Source: Pseudodesulfovibrio sp. | GTDB lineage: Bacteria; Desulfobacterota; Desulfovibrionia; Desulfovibrionales; Desulfovibrionaceae | Direction: 5' to 3' | NCBI GenBank assembly: GCA_016342345.1 | Contig: JAEINO010000021.1 | Span: forward strand, 1 to 59,995 | Length of the DNA stretch: 59,995 nucleotides | Shown: positions 8,228 to 17,129 of the stretch, piece after piece | Position numbering within the stretch: position 1 is the first letter of the stretch | How the letters are laid out: the number at the start of each line of letters is the position of its first letter | Notes under the pieces: generated by a model | Seen by the model: the letters and a program-made list of their open reading frames with translations, nothing else | What the model was told of the DNA's origin: nothing | Database searches by the model: none | Position numbers and translations under genes: made by a program

Positions 8228-9463
8228 ATGCTCGAAATAGCCTTGAAAGGTTCCAAAAGATACTATGGCTGGATAGCCTTCCTCCTGGTGCTCATCGGCA
8301 TCGGGTCCATGGCCTATCTCAACCAGATCATGGTCGGTCTGAAGACAACAGGCATGAACAGAGACGTCTCCTGGGGATTCTACATCGCCCAGTTCACGTA
8401 CCTGGTCGGTCTTGCCGCCTCCGGCGTCATGATCGTGCTGCCCCGTTACTTCCATAACTATAAGAAGAACACTCACTTGGTCATCTTCGGCGAATTCATG
8501 GCAATCGCCGCCTGTATCATGTGCGTTCTGTTCATTGCCGTTGATGTCGGCCAGCCCACTCGTATGATGAACGTCATCCTGCACGCCACCCCCAACTCCA
8601 TTCTGTTCTGGGATATGATCGTCTTGTGCGGCTATCTCGGACTGAACCTGCTGGTTGGCTGGACATGTCTGGAAGCAGATCGTCAACGGCTGCCTCATCC
8701 TAAATGGCTGAAGCCCTTCATCTACACATCCATTATCTGGGCTTTCTCCATTCACACCGTCACAGCGTTCCTCTACCAGGGCCTTCCCGGCCGCCATTAC
8801 TGGCTCACCGCCATCCTGGCTGCCCGCTTCCTGGCAAGTGCGTTCTGCGCCGGTCCCGCGATCCTGCTGCTGGTCCTGAAGATCACAGAGAAAGTCACCA
8901 CTTTCCAGATGCCCAGGGACGCCGTGAGAACCCTCGTGAAGATCATCATGTACGCCATGTGCATCAACATGTTCTTCTTCATGCTAGAAGTTTTCACCTC
9001 CTTCTACTCCAACCTACCAGGTCACATGCATCCCATCGTGTTCCTGTTCGCTGGTGCCCACGGCCACAGCGAGCTGGTTCCATACATGTGGACCTTCATC
9101 GGTTTCGCTTTCCTGAGCATCACCCTCCTGGTGACGCCCAAGCTGCGCGAAAACCAAAAGCTACTGCCTTGGACCCTCGCCATCCTTGTGATCGCCACAT
9201 GGTTGGACAAGGGCCTCGGCCTGGTAATCGGTGGATTCACCCCCACCCCGTTCAATACGATTACTCCTTACTGGCCTACCGGTAAGGAACTGCTCGTCTC
9301 CATGATGGTTTACGCCATTGGCGCACTGGTCGTGACTGTCCTCTTCAAGATCGCCACTGGCGTGAAGGAAGAAATGGAACAGTCTCAATCCCTGCCCTGT
9401 GGCTGTTCCACGGAAGACTTCTGCGATTGCGCTGCCAAGGCAGAAGCAGAAGCAGAAGCCTAG
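8228..9463 (+). CDS. dsrP: NrfD-family membrane subunit DsrP
   Basis: 411 aa with about ten hydrophobic helices, of the NrfD/PsrC family. In the complex it is the second quinone-interacting membrane subunit and partners the DsrO Fe-S protein. Ribosome site GGGGGAATCAG before the ATG; 11 bases after dsrO. The C-terminal tail is short, polar and cysteine-bearing (CGCSTEDFCDCAAK) and would face the cytoplasm if the helix count is even. Last gene of the operon, followed 70 bases later by a strong terminator. Confidence 0.94.
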   Translation: MLEIALKGSKRYYGWIAFLLVLIGIGSMAYLNQIMVGLKTTGMNRDVSWGFYIAQFTYLVGLAASGVMIVLPRYFHNYKKNTHLVIFGEFMAIAACIMCVLFIAVDVGQPTRMMNVILHATPNSILFWDMIVLCGYLGLNLLVGWTCLEADRQRLPHPKWLKPFIYTSIIWAFSIHTVTAFLYQGLPGRHYWLTAILAARFLASAFCAGPAILLLVLKITEKVTTFQMPRDAVRTLVKIIMYAMCINMFFFMLEVFTSFYSNLPGHMHPIVFLFAGAHGHSELVPYMWTFIGFAFLSITLLVTPKLRENQKLLPWTLAILVIATWLDKGLGLVIGGFTPTPFNTITPYWPTGKELLVSMMVYAIGALVVTVLFKIATGVKEEMEQSQSLPCGCSTEDFCDCAAKAEAEAEA

Positions 9464-9532
9464 GTTGATCAAGGCAAAAGCTCAAAGCCTAGTCACGTAA
9501 CGTCACCTCGCTAGGTTACAAGGCTGATACAA

Positions 9533-9567
9533 GAACCCCGCTCCAAATGGAGCGGGGTTCTCTTTTT
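9533..9567 (+). terminator. terminator of dsrMKJOP
   Basis: GAACCCCGCTCC (9533-9544) pairs perfectly with GGAGCGGGGTTC (9549-9560) around an AAAT loop, followed by TCTTTTT. A classic Rho-independent terminator ending the dsr operon. Confidence 0.92.
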
Positions 9568-9676
9568 ATGCATTTCTGACTCACGCATAATTCCAATCGA
9601 TCTTTCCCTGCCTTCATGTTAAGGTTCTTTCAATAATTTCTGCCACAAAAAAACAGCACAACCTCGGATTTACCAA

Positions 9677-10567
9677 ATGACAAAACCCAACAAAAACAGT
9701 CGATTCAATCATCGTGTATCCACAAATGCACTCATACTGATTCTTCTCATCGCAGCCAGCCTGACCGGATGCGCTTCACAGAAAATCATCGTCCCACCCG
9801 TCACCAATAGCGCCGCAGGAATTCATCTTCCCGGCAAGTTCGTGTGGTTTGATCTGTTCACCACAGACATGACGGCAGCCTCCAATTTCTATGACGCCCT
9901 CTTTAACTGGGATTTCGAACGAACCAACGAAGACAATCCCGCCGTAAAAACCATTTTCCACAAAGGCAGCCCCATTGCCACCATGATCGGACGCAATGGA
10001 GAACCCGGTAATTCCCAATGGTTGTCCTACATGTCCGTGGAAGACGTGGACGCCGCCATCCAGATCGCCCTGAACAACGGTGGCTCAGTATACAGGCCCG
10101 CTCGCGAACTACCCAACCGAGGCAGAATCGCCGTTATACTGGACCCACAAAAAGCCGCTGTCGCCTTGTTGACCTCATCAACAGGTGACCCCGGCGACAG
10201 TGCATTCGTCAGTAACCGCTGGCTTGAATCCGAACTATGGACCCGCAACGTGAATGATGCCGTCAACTTCTACCAAAAGCTGGCGGGCTATGATGTGAGT
10301 CTGGTTGATGTGCATGAAACGATGCAATACAGACTGTTGACCCAAAAGGGTAAACAGCGCGGAGGAGTGGTCGAAATACGGTGGGATGACGTCAAGCCTG
10401 AATGGGTTCCGTACATCGCAGTAAAAAATATCCTAGAAACCGTGACCAAGGCCCAGAAACTCGGAGGCTCCGTGCTTCTCCCGCCCGACATGAGCGTCAA
10501 GGAAGGCCATGTGGCCATTATTGCCGACCCGACTGGCGCGGTCTTCGGCGTTCAGCAACTCCGATAG
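9677..10567 (+). CDS. VOC (glyoxalase-fold) domain lipoprotein
   Basis: 296 aa. A basic N-terminus and hydrophobic run end in the lipobox LTGC with C32 as lipidation site, so a membrane-anchored lipoprotein. Two VOC-like modules follow (about 48-165 and 180-296): the first starts GKFVWFDLFTTDMTAASNFY, the second WTRNVNDAVNFYQKLAGYDV, both ending in the usual ADP/DPQ hairpin (ADPTGAVFGV). Secreted lipidated VOC proteins have no well-defined reaction; substrate unknown. No good ribosome site precedes the ATG. A small lipoprotein gene follows after 9 bases, probably the same transcript. Confidence 0.78.
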   Translation: MTKPNKNSRFNHRVSTNALILILLIAASLTGCASQKIIVPPVTNSAAGIHLPGKFVWFDLFTTDMTAASNFYDALFNWDFERTNEDNPAVKTIFHKGSPIATMIGRNGEPGNSQWLSYMSVEDVDAAIQIALNNGGSVYRPARELPNRGRIAVILDPQKAAVALLTSSTGDPGDSAFVSNRWLESELWTRNVNDAVNFYQKLAGYDVSLVDVHETMQYRLLTQKGKQRGGVVEIRWDDVKPEWVPYIAVKNILETVTKAQKLGGSVLLPPDMSVKEGHVAIIADPTGAVFGVQQLR

Positions 10568-10576
10568 GTAAAGACT

Positions 10577-10789
10577 ATGACACACTACAAACAGATCCTC
10601 CTTACCGCCATACTCCTGTGCATCCTTGCACTTCTGCTCCCGGCATGCACGGTCACCACCGTCGAATACGGCATGCCTTACGGCTATAGCACGTCCTGGT
10701 CTCCAGCGAGTGATGCCGGTATATCACGAGAATACCAGCATTACCGGCCGTGGCCAGCCCCATCGCAATTCCGGCCCAATGAACGATAA
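10577..10789 (+). CDS. small lipoprotein, function unknown
   Basis: 70 aa. A long hydrophobic run ends in LPAC (C24), a lipobox. The mature part is about 47 residues, rich in Tyr, Ser, Pro and Arg, with no known domain. It sits 9 bases after the VOC lipoprotein and is probably co-transcribed with it. The ribosome site is weak (GGTAAAG). A short mature lipoprotein of this type may be a small envelope factor; nothing more can be claimed. Confidence 0.6.
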   Translation: MTHYKQILLTAILLCILALLLPACTVTTVEYGMPYGYSTSWSPASDAGISREYQHYRPWPAPSQFRPNER

Positions 10790-10801
10790 GGCTTTATTTT
10801 A

Positions 10802-10955
10802 AGGAAGCACTGCATAATTGCCCGCAGGCTGCGTTGCTGCAAAAAAGTCAAATTCTAGCGTACAGGAAGTACGCGTCGACCTTGACTTTTTTGCGCGCCT
10901 TGCCAGCGAACAATTCTACAGCACTTCCTAAAGATTGAATTAATCAGCGCTTCCT
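10802..10955. mobile_element. 154-bp palindromic MITE-like element, copy A
   Basis: Begins AGGAAGCACTG and ends CAGCGCTTCCT, an inverted terminal repeat with one mismatch, flanked on both sides by TA (10800-10801, 10956-10957). The interior is also palindromic: GCAAAAAAGTCAA pairs with TTGACTTTTTTGC around a centre GCGTACAGGAAGTACGC. A second copy of the same 154-base length, also flanked by TA, lies at 51811. It codes for nothing. Size, terminal repeats and TA flanks fit a non-autonomous element of the Tc1/IS630 class; the mobilising transposase is not in the window. Confidence 0.75.
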
Positions 10956-10956
10956 T

Positions 10957-10988
10957 AAAGGTCTGCCCCTTCTCGGGGGCAGACCTTT
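10957..10988 (+). terminator. hairpin, probable terminator after lipoprotein pair
   Basis: AAAGGTCTGCCCC (10957-10969) pairs with GGGGCAGACCTTT (10976-10988) around a 6-base loop. The stem contains its own A and U ends, so it can end transcripts from either direction, although no separate long U-run follows. It abuts the palindromic element. Confidence 0.65.
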
Positions 10989-11167
10989 ACTGCTTCTGCT
11001 TCGCCACTATCTTGCGCTACGAGCGACAGGTCGAACACCAAAAAAAATTGCGTCCCGCCCCTGACCGTGGCATGTTTCAAGTGCACACGTCAGGGTCGGA
11101 CTTGACGAGATACGATACAATTGTTCCTGCACAGGGAACCACACGTTTCATGTAACACGAGGCGCAC

Positions 11168-12793
11168 ATGAATATCGGCCAGTACACCTTTGAAGAATTC
11201 AAGCAAAAGGCCAAGGAATTCCACGGCTACCCAGCCCCTGGCCTGCTCATTGGCGGATACATGGTTGAAGCAGCCAAGGCCCGTTTTCCCGAGGACGCAC
11301 TGATCGAAGCCATGGTCGAATCCGGCAAATGCCTACCCGATGCCGTCCAGATCCTGACCCTGTGCAGCGTTGGCAACAACTGGATGAAAATCAAGTTGCT
11401 TGGTCGATATGCCGTCTCCCTGTACGACAAATTCACCGGCCAGGGATTCCGTGTCGCCATTGACCAAAAAAAGCTCGAAAAATGGCCTGAAATTTATGGT
11501 TGGTTCATGAAACTCAAACCCAAGGCCGAACAGGACACAGACAAGTTGTTCGCCGAAATAGAGGCAGCCGGAGACACCATCTGCTCCATCCGGCCCATCA
11601 CCATCGACAAGAGATATCTCGGACACGGACACATGTCGGCCATCGATGTCTGCCCGGTCTGCGCCGAAGCCTACCCCTCAAGCGATGGGGCCATCTGCCG
11701 CGGCTGTCAGGGCGAAGCGCCCTACGCCTCCATTGAAAATGCCATCTGTACGGACGATGCCCCCCAACTCGTATCCGTCCCGGTCGAGAAGTCCGTGGGC
11801 AAACAGGCTCTGCACGACATGACAGGCATTGTACCCGGCGAATCAAAGGGACCAGTCTCCAAGGCGGATCAAACTCTCGATATAGGCGATGTCTGCCGTC
11901 TGCAACGCATCGGAAAATATAATATCTTTGTCAAAGACAACGCCCCGGGCGACGAATGGGTGCACGAGAATGATGCGGTCAAAACCTTTGCCAAGCGCAT
12001 GGCCGGTGATGGCATCACCTACGATCCCGACCCCGAAGAAGGCAAAATCAATTTTTATGCAGACAGGACCGGGATGCTCTCCATCGATCTCGAAGCCCTT
12101 TCCCGGTTCAATCTCTCCCCGGATGTCATGCTCGCCACCCGGCACGATGGATCGCTCATGCCCAAGGGCAAGGGCGTGGCAGGCACACGCTCCATCCCGC
12201 TCTATATCTCACGCGACAGATTCAGCCGCGCACTGACCGCTCTGGGTCAAGGCCCGATTCTCGAGATTCAACCCCTGCGCAAAGCCAAAGTGGGCATTCT
12301 CGTTACCGGCACCGAAGTCTTTCAGGGACTTATCGAAGACAAATTCATTCCCATTATCTCCTCCAAAGTAATCAAGCTCGACTGCGAAGTGACCAGAACC
12401 GACATAGTTCCCGACACAAGGGACATGATCACCAAAAGCGCCACGGCCATGCTCGATGCAGGGTGCGACCTCATCATCACCACCGCTGGCATGTCCGTGG
12501 ACCCGGATGATGTCACCCGAGCCGCATTGGTCGATGCGGGCCTGAAAAACGATCTCTACGGCGTCCCCATGCTGCCCGGCACCATGACCCTTGTGGGCAC
12601 CATCAGAAACGCCCAGATCATAGGTGTCCCGGCCTGCGCACTCTTCTACAAGACCACGGCCTTTGACATCGTCCTTCCCCGACTCCTGGCCGGACAAACC
12701 CTGACAAGAAAGGACCTCGCCAAACTCGGCGAAGGCGGGTTCTGCATGAACTGCAAGACCTGCTCGTTCCCGAAGTGCCCATTCGGGAAATAA
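11168..12793 (+). CDS. FmdE-like / molybdopterin-binding domain fusion protein
   Basis: 541 aa. Residues 1-150 resemble the FmdE domain of molybdenum formylmethanofuran dehydrogenase operons (HGYPAPGLLIGGYM, then CLPDAVQ...CSVGN). A zinc-ribbon-like segment with CPVC and CRGC follows near 159-178. Residues about 350-510 are a MoaB/MogA/MoeA-type molybdopterin-binding fold (KVGILVTGTEVFQG, then DLIITTAGMSVDPDD). The extreme C-terminus has a compact cysteine group, CMNCKTCSFPKC. It probably acts in molybdenum or tungsten cofactor handling, but the reaction is unknown. ATG with GAGG ahead; apparently a single-gene unit. Confidence 0.8.
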   Translation: MNIGQYTFEEFKQKAKEFHGYPAPGLLIGGYMVEAAKARFPEDALIEAMVESGKCLPDAVQILTLCSVGNNWMKIKLLGRYAVSLYDKFTGQGFRVAIDQKKLEKWPEIYGWFMKLKPKAEQDTDKLFAEIEAAGDTICSIRPITIDKRYLGHGHMSAIDVCPVCAEAYPSSDGAICRGCQGEAPYASIENAICTDDAPQLVSVPVEKSVGKQALHDMTGIVPGESKGPVSKADQTLDIGDVCRLQRIGKYNIFVKDNAPGDEWVHENDAVKTFAKRMAGDGITYDPDPEEGKINFYADRTGMLSIDLEALSRFNLSPDVMLATRHDGSLMPKGKGVAGTRSIPLYISRDRFSRALTALGQGPILEIQPLRKAKVGILVTGTEVFQGLIEDKFIPIISSKVIKLDCEVTRTDIVPDTRDMITKSATAMLDAGCDLIITTAGMSVDPDDVTRAALVDAGLKNDLYGVPMLPGTMTLVGTIRNAQIIGVPACALFYKTTAFDIVLPRLLAGQTLTRKDLAKLGEGGFCMNCKTCSFPKCPFGK

Positions 12794-12894
12794 GGGGAGG
12801 GGAAATGGAGGGCCTGTGGCCACTTCGTGGTGACCAGGACGCTGTCCTGGACCTGCAAGGGGCAAGCCCCTTGACCCCTTTTTGCCTCCGGCGG

Positions 12895-12953
12895 TACATG
12901 AAACGAAAAGAACGTGTTCCCTTTACGGGAACACGTTCTTTTCGTTTCATGTA
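12895..12953. terminator. 27-bp perfect hairpin between convergent genes
   Basis: The 27 bases at 12895-12921 are perfectly complementary to 12927-12953, with a 5-base loop. The core is an A-tract, GAACGTGTTCCC, loop, GGGAACACGTTC, then a U-tract inside the stem, so it reads as a terminator both ways between the FmdE fusion gene and trmI. A smaller hairpin (AAGGGG/CCCCTT near 12857-12872) precedes it. Confidence 0.8.
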
Positions 12954-12997
12954 GCTATTATTATGGGGGAAAAAGAATTTAGCTCTATTGAAGGAAT

Positions 12998-13861
12998 CTA
13001 CTCTTCTTCAAGTTGTTGTATTTCGGATTCAGGCTCAGTCTCAGGTACGGATTCAGTTTCGACCGACGCCTCGACTACCGGTTTGGGGGTGGCCTTGGGT
13101 TGTTCCATATAGCGGGCAAACACCAGAAATCCGGTGTGAGCCACCATACGATCGTCCGGACGCAACCGATCAGGAACCGGTTTCCAGTGGCGAATGAGAA
13201 TCTCCAGAACTTCCAGATCGGCAAAGGGACCGTCTTCAAGACCGCGCAAAAGCTCGGAAACCTGATTTACCGTTGGCAACAGGAAACCACACATGGCACC
13301 AGGGATGACTGTACAGGGAACCGAGGGGAGATATTCCCATGGAGTACGAACATCCAGAAACAGGGCATCTGCGCCAGAATGCAGGAAACCGTCCTCGATA
13401 TTCTGATTGACCTGTTCCACTCGATGGGCCAAGCCAACGCGTTCCAGATTCTTTCCGGCCAGCTTGAAAAACTCGGCACGGCGTTCATAGGTAAAGACCT
13501 TACCCGTGTCTCCCACGAACCAGGCCAGAGCCGTGGTCAGGCCTCCTGAACCGGTACCGGACTCGATGACAGTGGAACCAGGACCGATGCCCAATTTCAT
13601 CATCAGATATCCGATTTCCTTGGGATACATGATCTGGGTCTGCCGCTTCACGCCCTTGATCAGGTCATGAAGTGTCGGCTTAAGAACAAGATACGCCCTG
13701 TCCAGATGAGTCTTGACATACTGACCGAATCCGGCCTCGGCGATATCGTCCATGAGCAACTTGCCATCATGGGTATGTACTTCACCACCTGCCTCGATCT
13801 TCCGCAGGTATCGTTTGCCTTTGTGGCTGATGAGCAATATGAGCTGTCCGGGTTCAATCAT
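12998..13861 (-). CDS. trmI: tRNA (adenine-N1)-methyltransferase, TrmI family
   Basis: 287 aa from the ATG at 13861, which follows AGGAGGTCGATCTCA. An N-terminal beta-rich domain (MIEPGQLILLISHKGKRYL) precedes a class I SAM-dependent methyltransferase domain with motif I ESGTGSGGLT (about 97-106). The order and motifs match the tRNA m1A58 methyltransferase family, usually a tetramer methylating A58 in the T-loop. The last 35 residues are an acidic, Pro/Glu-rich tail that is longer than usual. It converges on the FmdE fusion gene with a shared hairpin between. Confidence 0.88.
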   Translation of the reverse strand: MIEPGQLILLISHKGKRYLRKIEAGGEVHTHDGKLLMDDIAEAGFGQYVKTHLDRAYLVLKPTLHDLIKGVKRQTQIMYPKEIGYLMMKLGIGPGSTVIESGTGSGGLTTALAWFVGDTGKVFTYERRAEFFKLAGKNLERVGLAHRVEQVNQNIEDGFLHSGADALFLDVRTPWEYLPSVPCTVIPGAMCGFLLPTVNQVSELLRGLEDGPFADLEVLEILIRHWKPVPDRLRPDDRMVAHTGFLVFARYMEQPKATPKPVVEASVETESVPETEPESEIQQLEEE

Positions 13862-13931
13862 TGAGATCGACCTCCTGATAAAATATGGACATGAGGTACG
13901 GCGGGAAGGCTTGAAAGTCAAGGAAAACAGG

Positions 13932-15773
13932 TCACACAGACGCGTCAGGCAAATGGATGATCACGGTCGTGCGGTCCAGATCATCGGATGTGTCCATTTC
14001 TATGGTTGCCCCCAGAGTCCGAGCGATGAGGTTGGCCGAATAGGTTCCCAATCCGGTTCCAGCGCGCTTGCCAGAAGTCACGTATTTATTGAAAAACCCA
14101 TCACGAATATCTTCGGGAACCACCCCTGAATTGACAATGGTGACAAGCGGAGGCTTTCCGCTTTCCAGAGAAAGCTCCACCGATTTGCCAAAAGGCGATG
14201 CCTCAATGGCATTCTTGAGCAAATTCGCGAGCATGGAATCATAAAGCAAATCATCACCCATGACGAGAAGCACGACCCCCTCTTCGGGCTTCTTTCCGTT
14301 CAACAGAACATCCACGGGAGAATCCTTGCTGTTTGCCATATCGTCAAGTTCGGTCAATACACGCCGGACCACACCCATGAAATCAACTCGTTCGGGCACA
14401 TACTTGTAAGTTCCGGATTCCATCTTGTACATGGTCAGGGACATCCCGATCATGCGCAAAACCTTTTTACCCTGCTGCAATATGACTTCCAGCATGTCGC
14501 GAACCTCGCCCTGAACCGCGTTATTGTCCATGAGCAGCACGGTGCAGGCATTGATCATGCCTATAATCGGCGATTTCAAATCGTGACGCACAATCCGATC
14601 CACATCTTCCTTGAGGCTCTCCAGACGCTTCTGCTCTGAAATATCCACAAAAATCTCCAAAAGATACTTTCGACCATCCATGGTCAAATCAGCCATGGTC
14701 TTGAGAATCGGCAATTCGGCTCCGCTCTTCATCTGAATCGCAATTTCGCTGTTCTCCAGCAAATTATCCTTGTCCGGAAGAAGGCAGCCTCCATTTTTCG
14801 TGGAACAGAGACTTTGGCAGCAATGCTTGCCCACCAGATCTTCGCGCCTGTAACCGGTCATGATCAAGGCCGCCGAATTGACGTCAACAATCTCCTGTGT
14901 AGCTGTGTCAATAAGAGACATTCCCACAGGCAGGGAATTCATTATGGTCTTGAGTCTCTGTTCATTCTCGGCCAAGGCATCAACTACTCGCTTGCTTTCG
15001 GTGATGTCATTGGCAAAACCGTAAAAATAATAATTCTCGCCTTCCCGATCTGCCAAGGTGGTAAAATTATACCGAACCCACACAACCGAGCCATCCTTGT
15101 GCCGGAGTCTTGTTTCAAAATCCCGAATATGCTTTTCGCTTTTCAATCTTTTACTCAAGGGATCAAAAGATTCACGATCATACCAATAATGCAGAGGATC
15201 GGCGTTTTCTGACAAGTCCTCGGGCAAATCGTATCCGAGCATATGAGCAAAAGCCATGTTCCTTTCAACCATAGGCCCGGCAATAAGGCCATGGACAATG
15301 GCAATTGGGGCATTTTCATACAGCACCTGCCGCCGTTCTTCTGCATGACGCAAGGCCATTTCCACCCTGCGCCGACTTTCCACCTCCTCTTGCAGAACCT
15401 TGGTCCTCTCCATGATCTTGTACTCGAGATTCCGCTTGGACTCAGCAAGCTTCCTTTGGACTTCCCCCATTTGATGAATAGTGGGAAGCCAGAGCCAAAA
15501 GCCGATAGTCAAAAACACGAGGCCGCAGAAATACCCTATAAACTTTTCAAGAACCACCTGGATCGACGTATCACCTATAAATAATATTTTATCGATGACA
15601 TCAAAATTATCAGCAATATCCATTATCGAACCGAATATTATGAACAAAAGACCGAGCTTGACAAACGCCCAACCTTGGCGGCCATATTCAATAGTCCTGT
15701 CAACCAGCAGGAAGTATGTAAATATAACCATCAATATCAGGGCATTTGCTGATTCAAGCACGATATCAAGCAT
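13932..15773 (-). CDS. membrane PAS-PAS sensor histidine kinase
   Basis: 613 aa. Two or three N-terminal membrane helices (about 8-25, 38-58, 75-100), a coiled coil (about 105-150), PAS 1 (about 150-275, ending in GFANDITESKR), PAS 2 (about 280-390), a HisKA-like segment with H397 in RHDLKSP, and an HATPase domain with N-box LLKNAIEAS and G-box GTGLGTYS. PAS 2 carries a cysteine-rich insert (HCCQSLCSTKNGGC) that could bind metal, heme or sense redox. There is no receiver domain and no response regulator beside it. It is transcribed away from the radical SAM gene, with trmI downstream. Confidence 0.85.
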   Translation of the reverse strand: MLDIVLESANALILMVIFTYFLLVDRTIEYGRQGWAFVKLGLLFIIFGSIMDIADNFDVIDKILFIGDTSIQVVLEKFIGYFCGLVFLTIGFWLWLPTIHQMGEVQRKLAESKRNLEYKIMERTKVLQEEVESRRRVEMALRHAEERRQVLYENAPIAIVHGLIAGPMVERNMAFAHMLGYDLPEDLSENADPLHYWYDRESFDPLSKRLKSEKHIRDFETRLRHKDGSVVWVRYNFTTLADREGENYYFYGFANDITESKRVVDALAENEQRLKTIMNSLPVGMSLIDTATQEIVDVNSAALIMTGYRREDLVGKHCCQSLCSTKNGGCLLPDKDNLLENSEIAIQMKSGAELPILKTMADLTMDGRKYLLEIFVDISEQKRLESLKEDVDRIVRHDLKSPIIGMINACTVLLMDNNAVQGEVRDMLEVILQQGKKVLRMIGMSLTMYKMESGTYKYVPERVDFMGVVRRVLTELDDMANSKDSPVDVLLNGKKPEEGVVLLVMGDDLLYDSMLANLLKNAIEASPFGKSVELSLESGKPPLVTIVNSGVVPEDIRDGFFNKYVTSGKRAGTGLGTYSANLIARTLGATIEMDTSDDLDRTTVIIHLPDASV

Positions 15774-15904
15774 GCAATATCCTCCATGAGATTATTCTTG
15801 AACCATATCTGAAACAAACATTTCTGACATTATTATGCTTCCGGTCTCGCCAATATCACCTTGCCAGCGCAGCCTTTGGCCTGTACCAGTTCATCTGCCC
15901 ACCC

Positions 15905-15932
15905 TTGACAGTTGCGCTTCAGTCCTTAATAA
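15905..15932 (+). promoter_or_regulatory. sigma-70-type promoter for radical SAM gene
   Basis: TTGACA (15905-15910), 16-base spacer, TAATAA (15927-15932), about 45 bases before the ATG at 15978. A three-codon frame ATGCAACCATGA overlaps the ribosome-binding region. Confidence 0.5.
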
Positions 15933-15977
15933 ACATTAAAGATTTTTTTATTCCTTCGCTTTGGAGAATATGCAACC

Positions 15978-16931
15978 ATGACATTCAAATATATCTTCGG
16001 TCCCGTCATGAGTGGACGACTGGGTCGTTCCCTGGGACTGGATCTGCTCGGCGGACGCGTGTGTTCCATGGACTGCGTATACTGTGAAGTTGGCGCAACA
16101 AGAAATCTTACGGTCGAACGCAAGCCGTATGTCCCGGCCAAGGACATTCTGGACGAACTTGCCAAATGGAAAGCCACCATGGTTACCACGCCGGATGCGA
16201 TCACTCTCGGAGGATTGGGGGAACCAACCCTGAACTCCGAAATGGCCCGGATCATCATTGGGGCCAGAGAACTTTTCCCGGACACGGACATCGCAGTGCT
16301 GACCAATGCAAGCCTGATGACCGATGAACTTGTCCGGCAGGAACTGACTCTGGCTGACATAATCCTGCCCAGTCTGGATTCGCTGGTAGACGACGAATTC
16401 AACACGGTGAACCGCCCCTGCAAAGGGATGACGCCGGCGGCTATAGCCGCCGGGCTCCTTGATTTCAGAAAAGTTTTCAAGGGAAAGATATTTTTGGAGA
16501 TTTTGCTTGCCAAGGGGATCAATGATTCCGACGAGAACCTGGGAAAGCTGAAGATTTTTTGCAAACGACTTGTTCCTGACCGAGTGGATGTGGTCACGCT
16601 GACCCGTCCCGGCACGCTCAAGAACGTCCACCCCGTTGATGGGGAGGTTGTAAGTCGATGGCGCAAGGCACTCAATGCGGGAAAATCCCGCGCAGACGAC
16701 CGGAAAACACTCAGGAAGGAAGACTTTTCCATGGAACGGGCAACCGCTTTAATCGAAGCCTCCCTTGCACGCAGACCGCAAACTGTTCTACAGTTGGCCG
16801 AAGCCCTGAACGCGAAACCGGAAACTGTTCGATTGGCCGTTGAAACTCTCGAAAGGGCTGGCGACATTGTCGCATGCACAGCCGAGGGTAAAACATTCTA
16901 CCACGGCATTGGTCACAGAATCGAAGAGTAG
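15978..16931 (+). CDS. radical SAM protein with C-terminal winged-helix-like domain
   Basis: 317 aa. The [4Fe-4S]/SAM motif C29xxxC33xxC36 is present early in the protein, followed by GGLGEPTLN, the usual SAM-binding glycine stretch. This type is close to the COG0731 group of Fe-S oxidoreductases. Residues about 245-310 (TALIEASLARRP...AEALNAKPETVRLAVETLERAGDI) look like a winged helix-turn-helix, unusual in an enzyme and perhaps a nucleic-acid or partner-binding module. The substrate is unknown. GGAGA is about ten bases ahead of the ATG. Confidence 0.75.
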   Translation: MTFKYIFGPVMSGRLGRSLGLDLLGGRVCSMDCVYCEVGATRNLTVERKPYVPAKDILDELAKWKATMVTTPDAITLGGLGEPTLNSEMARIIIGARELFPDTDIAVLTNASLMTDELVRQELTLADIILPSLDSLVDDEFNTVNRPCKGMTPAAIAAGLLDFRKVFKGKIFLEILLAKGINDSDENLGKLKIFCKRLVPDRVDVVTLTRPGTLKNVHPVDGEVVSRWRKALNAGKSRADDRKTLRKEDFSMERATALIEASLARRPQTVLQLAEALNAKPETVRLAVETLERAGDIVACTAEGKTFYHGIGHRIEE

Positions 16932-17129
16932 TTTCGCCAACTTTGAATCAGCCCGCCACACAGGCTGCTCAAAAAGTGCCAGATTCGAGGTGCAAGAGAA
17001 CTCCTTGATTGACGCGTATTGAAAAACGCAAAAAATCGGACTTCTCTCAACAATGAGGCAAATGATGACTTTTCATCTCGCCTCAAGTGTCTCGAAACAT
17101 TTTTTAATATTTTTGACACGAGGATTTTC

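Noticed and set aside
11068..11086. A TGGCATG...GTGC sequence resembling a sigma-54 promoter before the FmdE fusion gene.
   Set aside because: The GG-to-GC distance is two bases too long for sigma-54.
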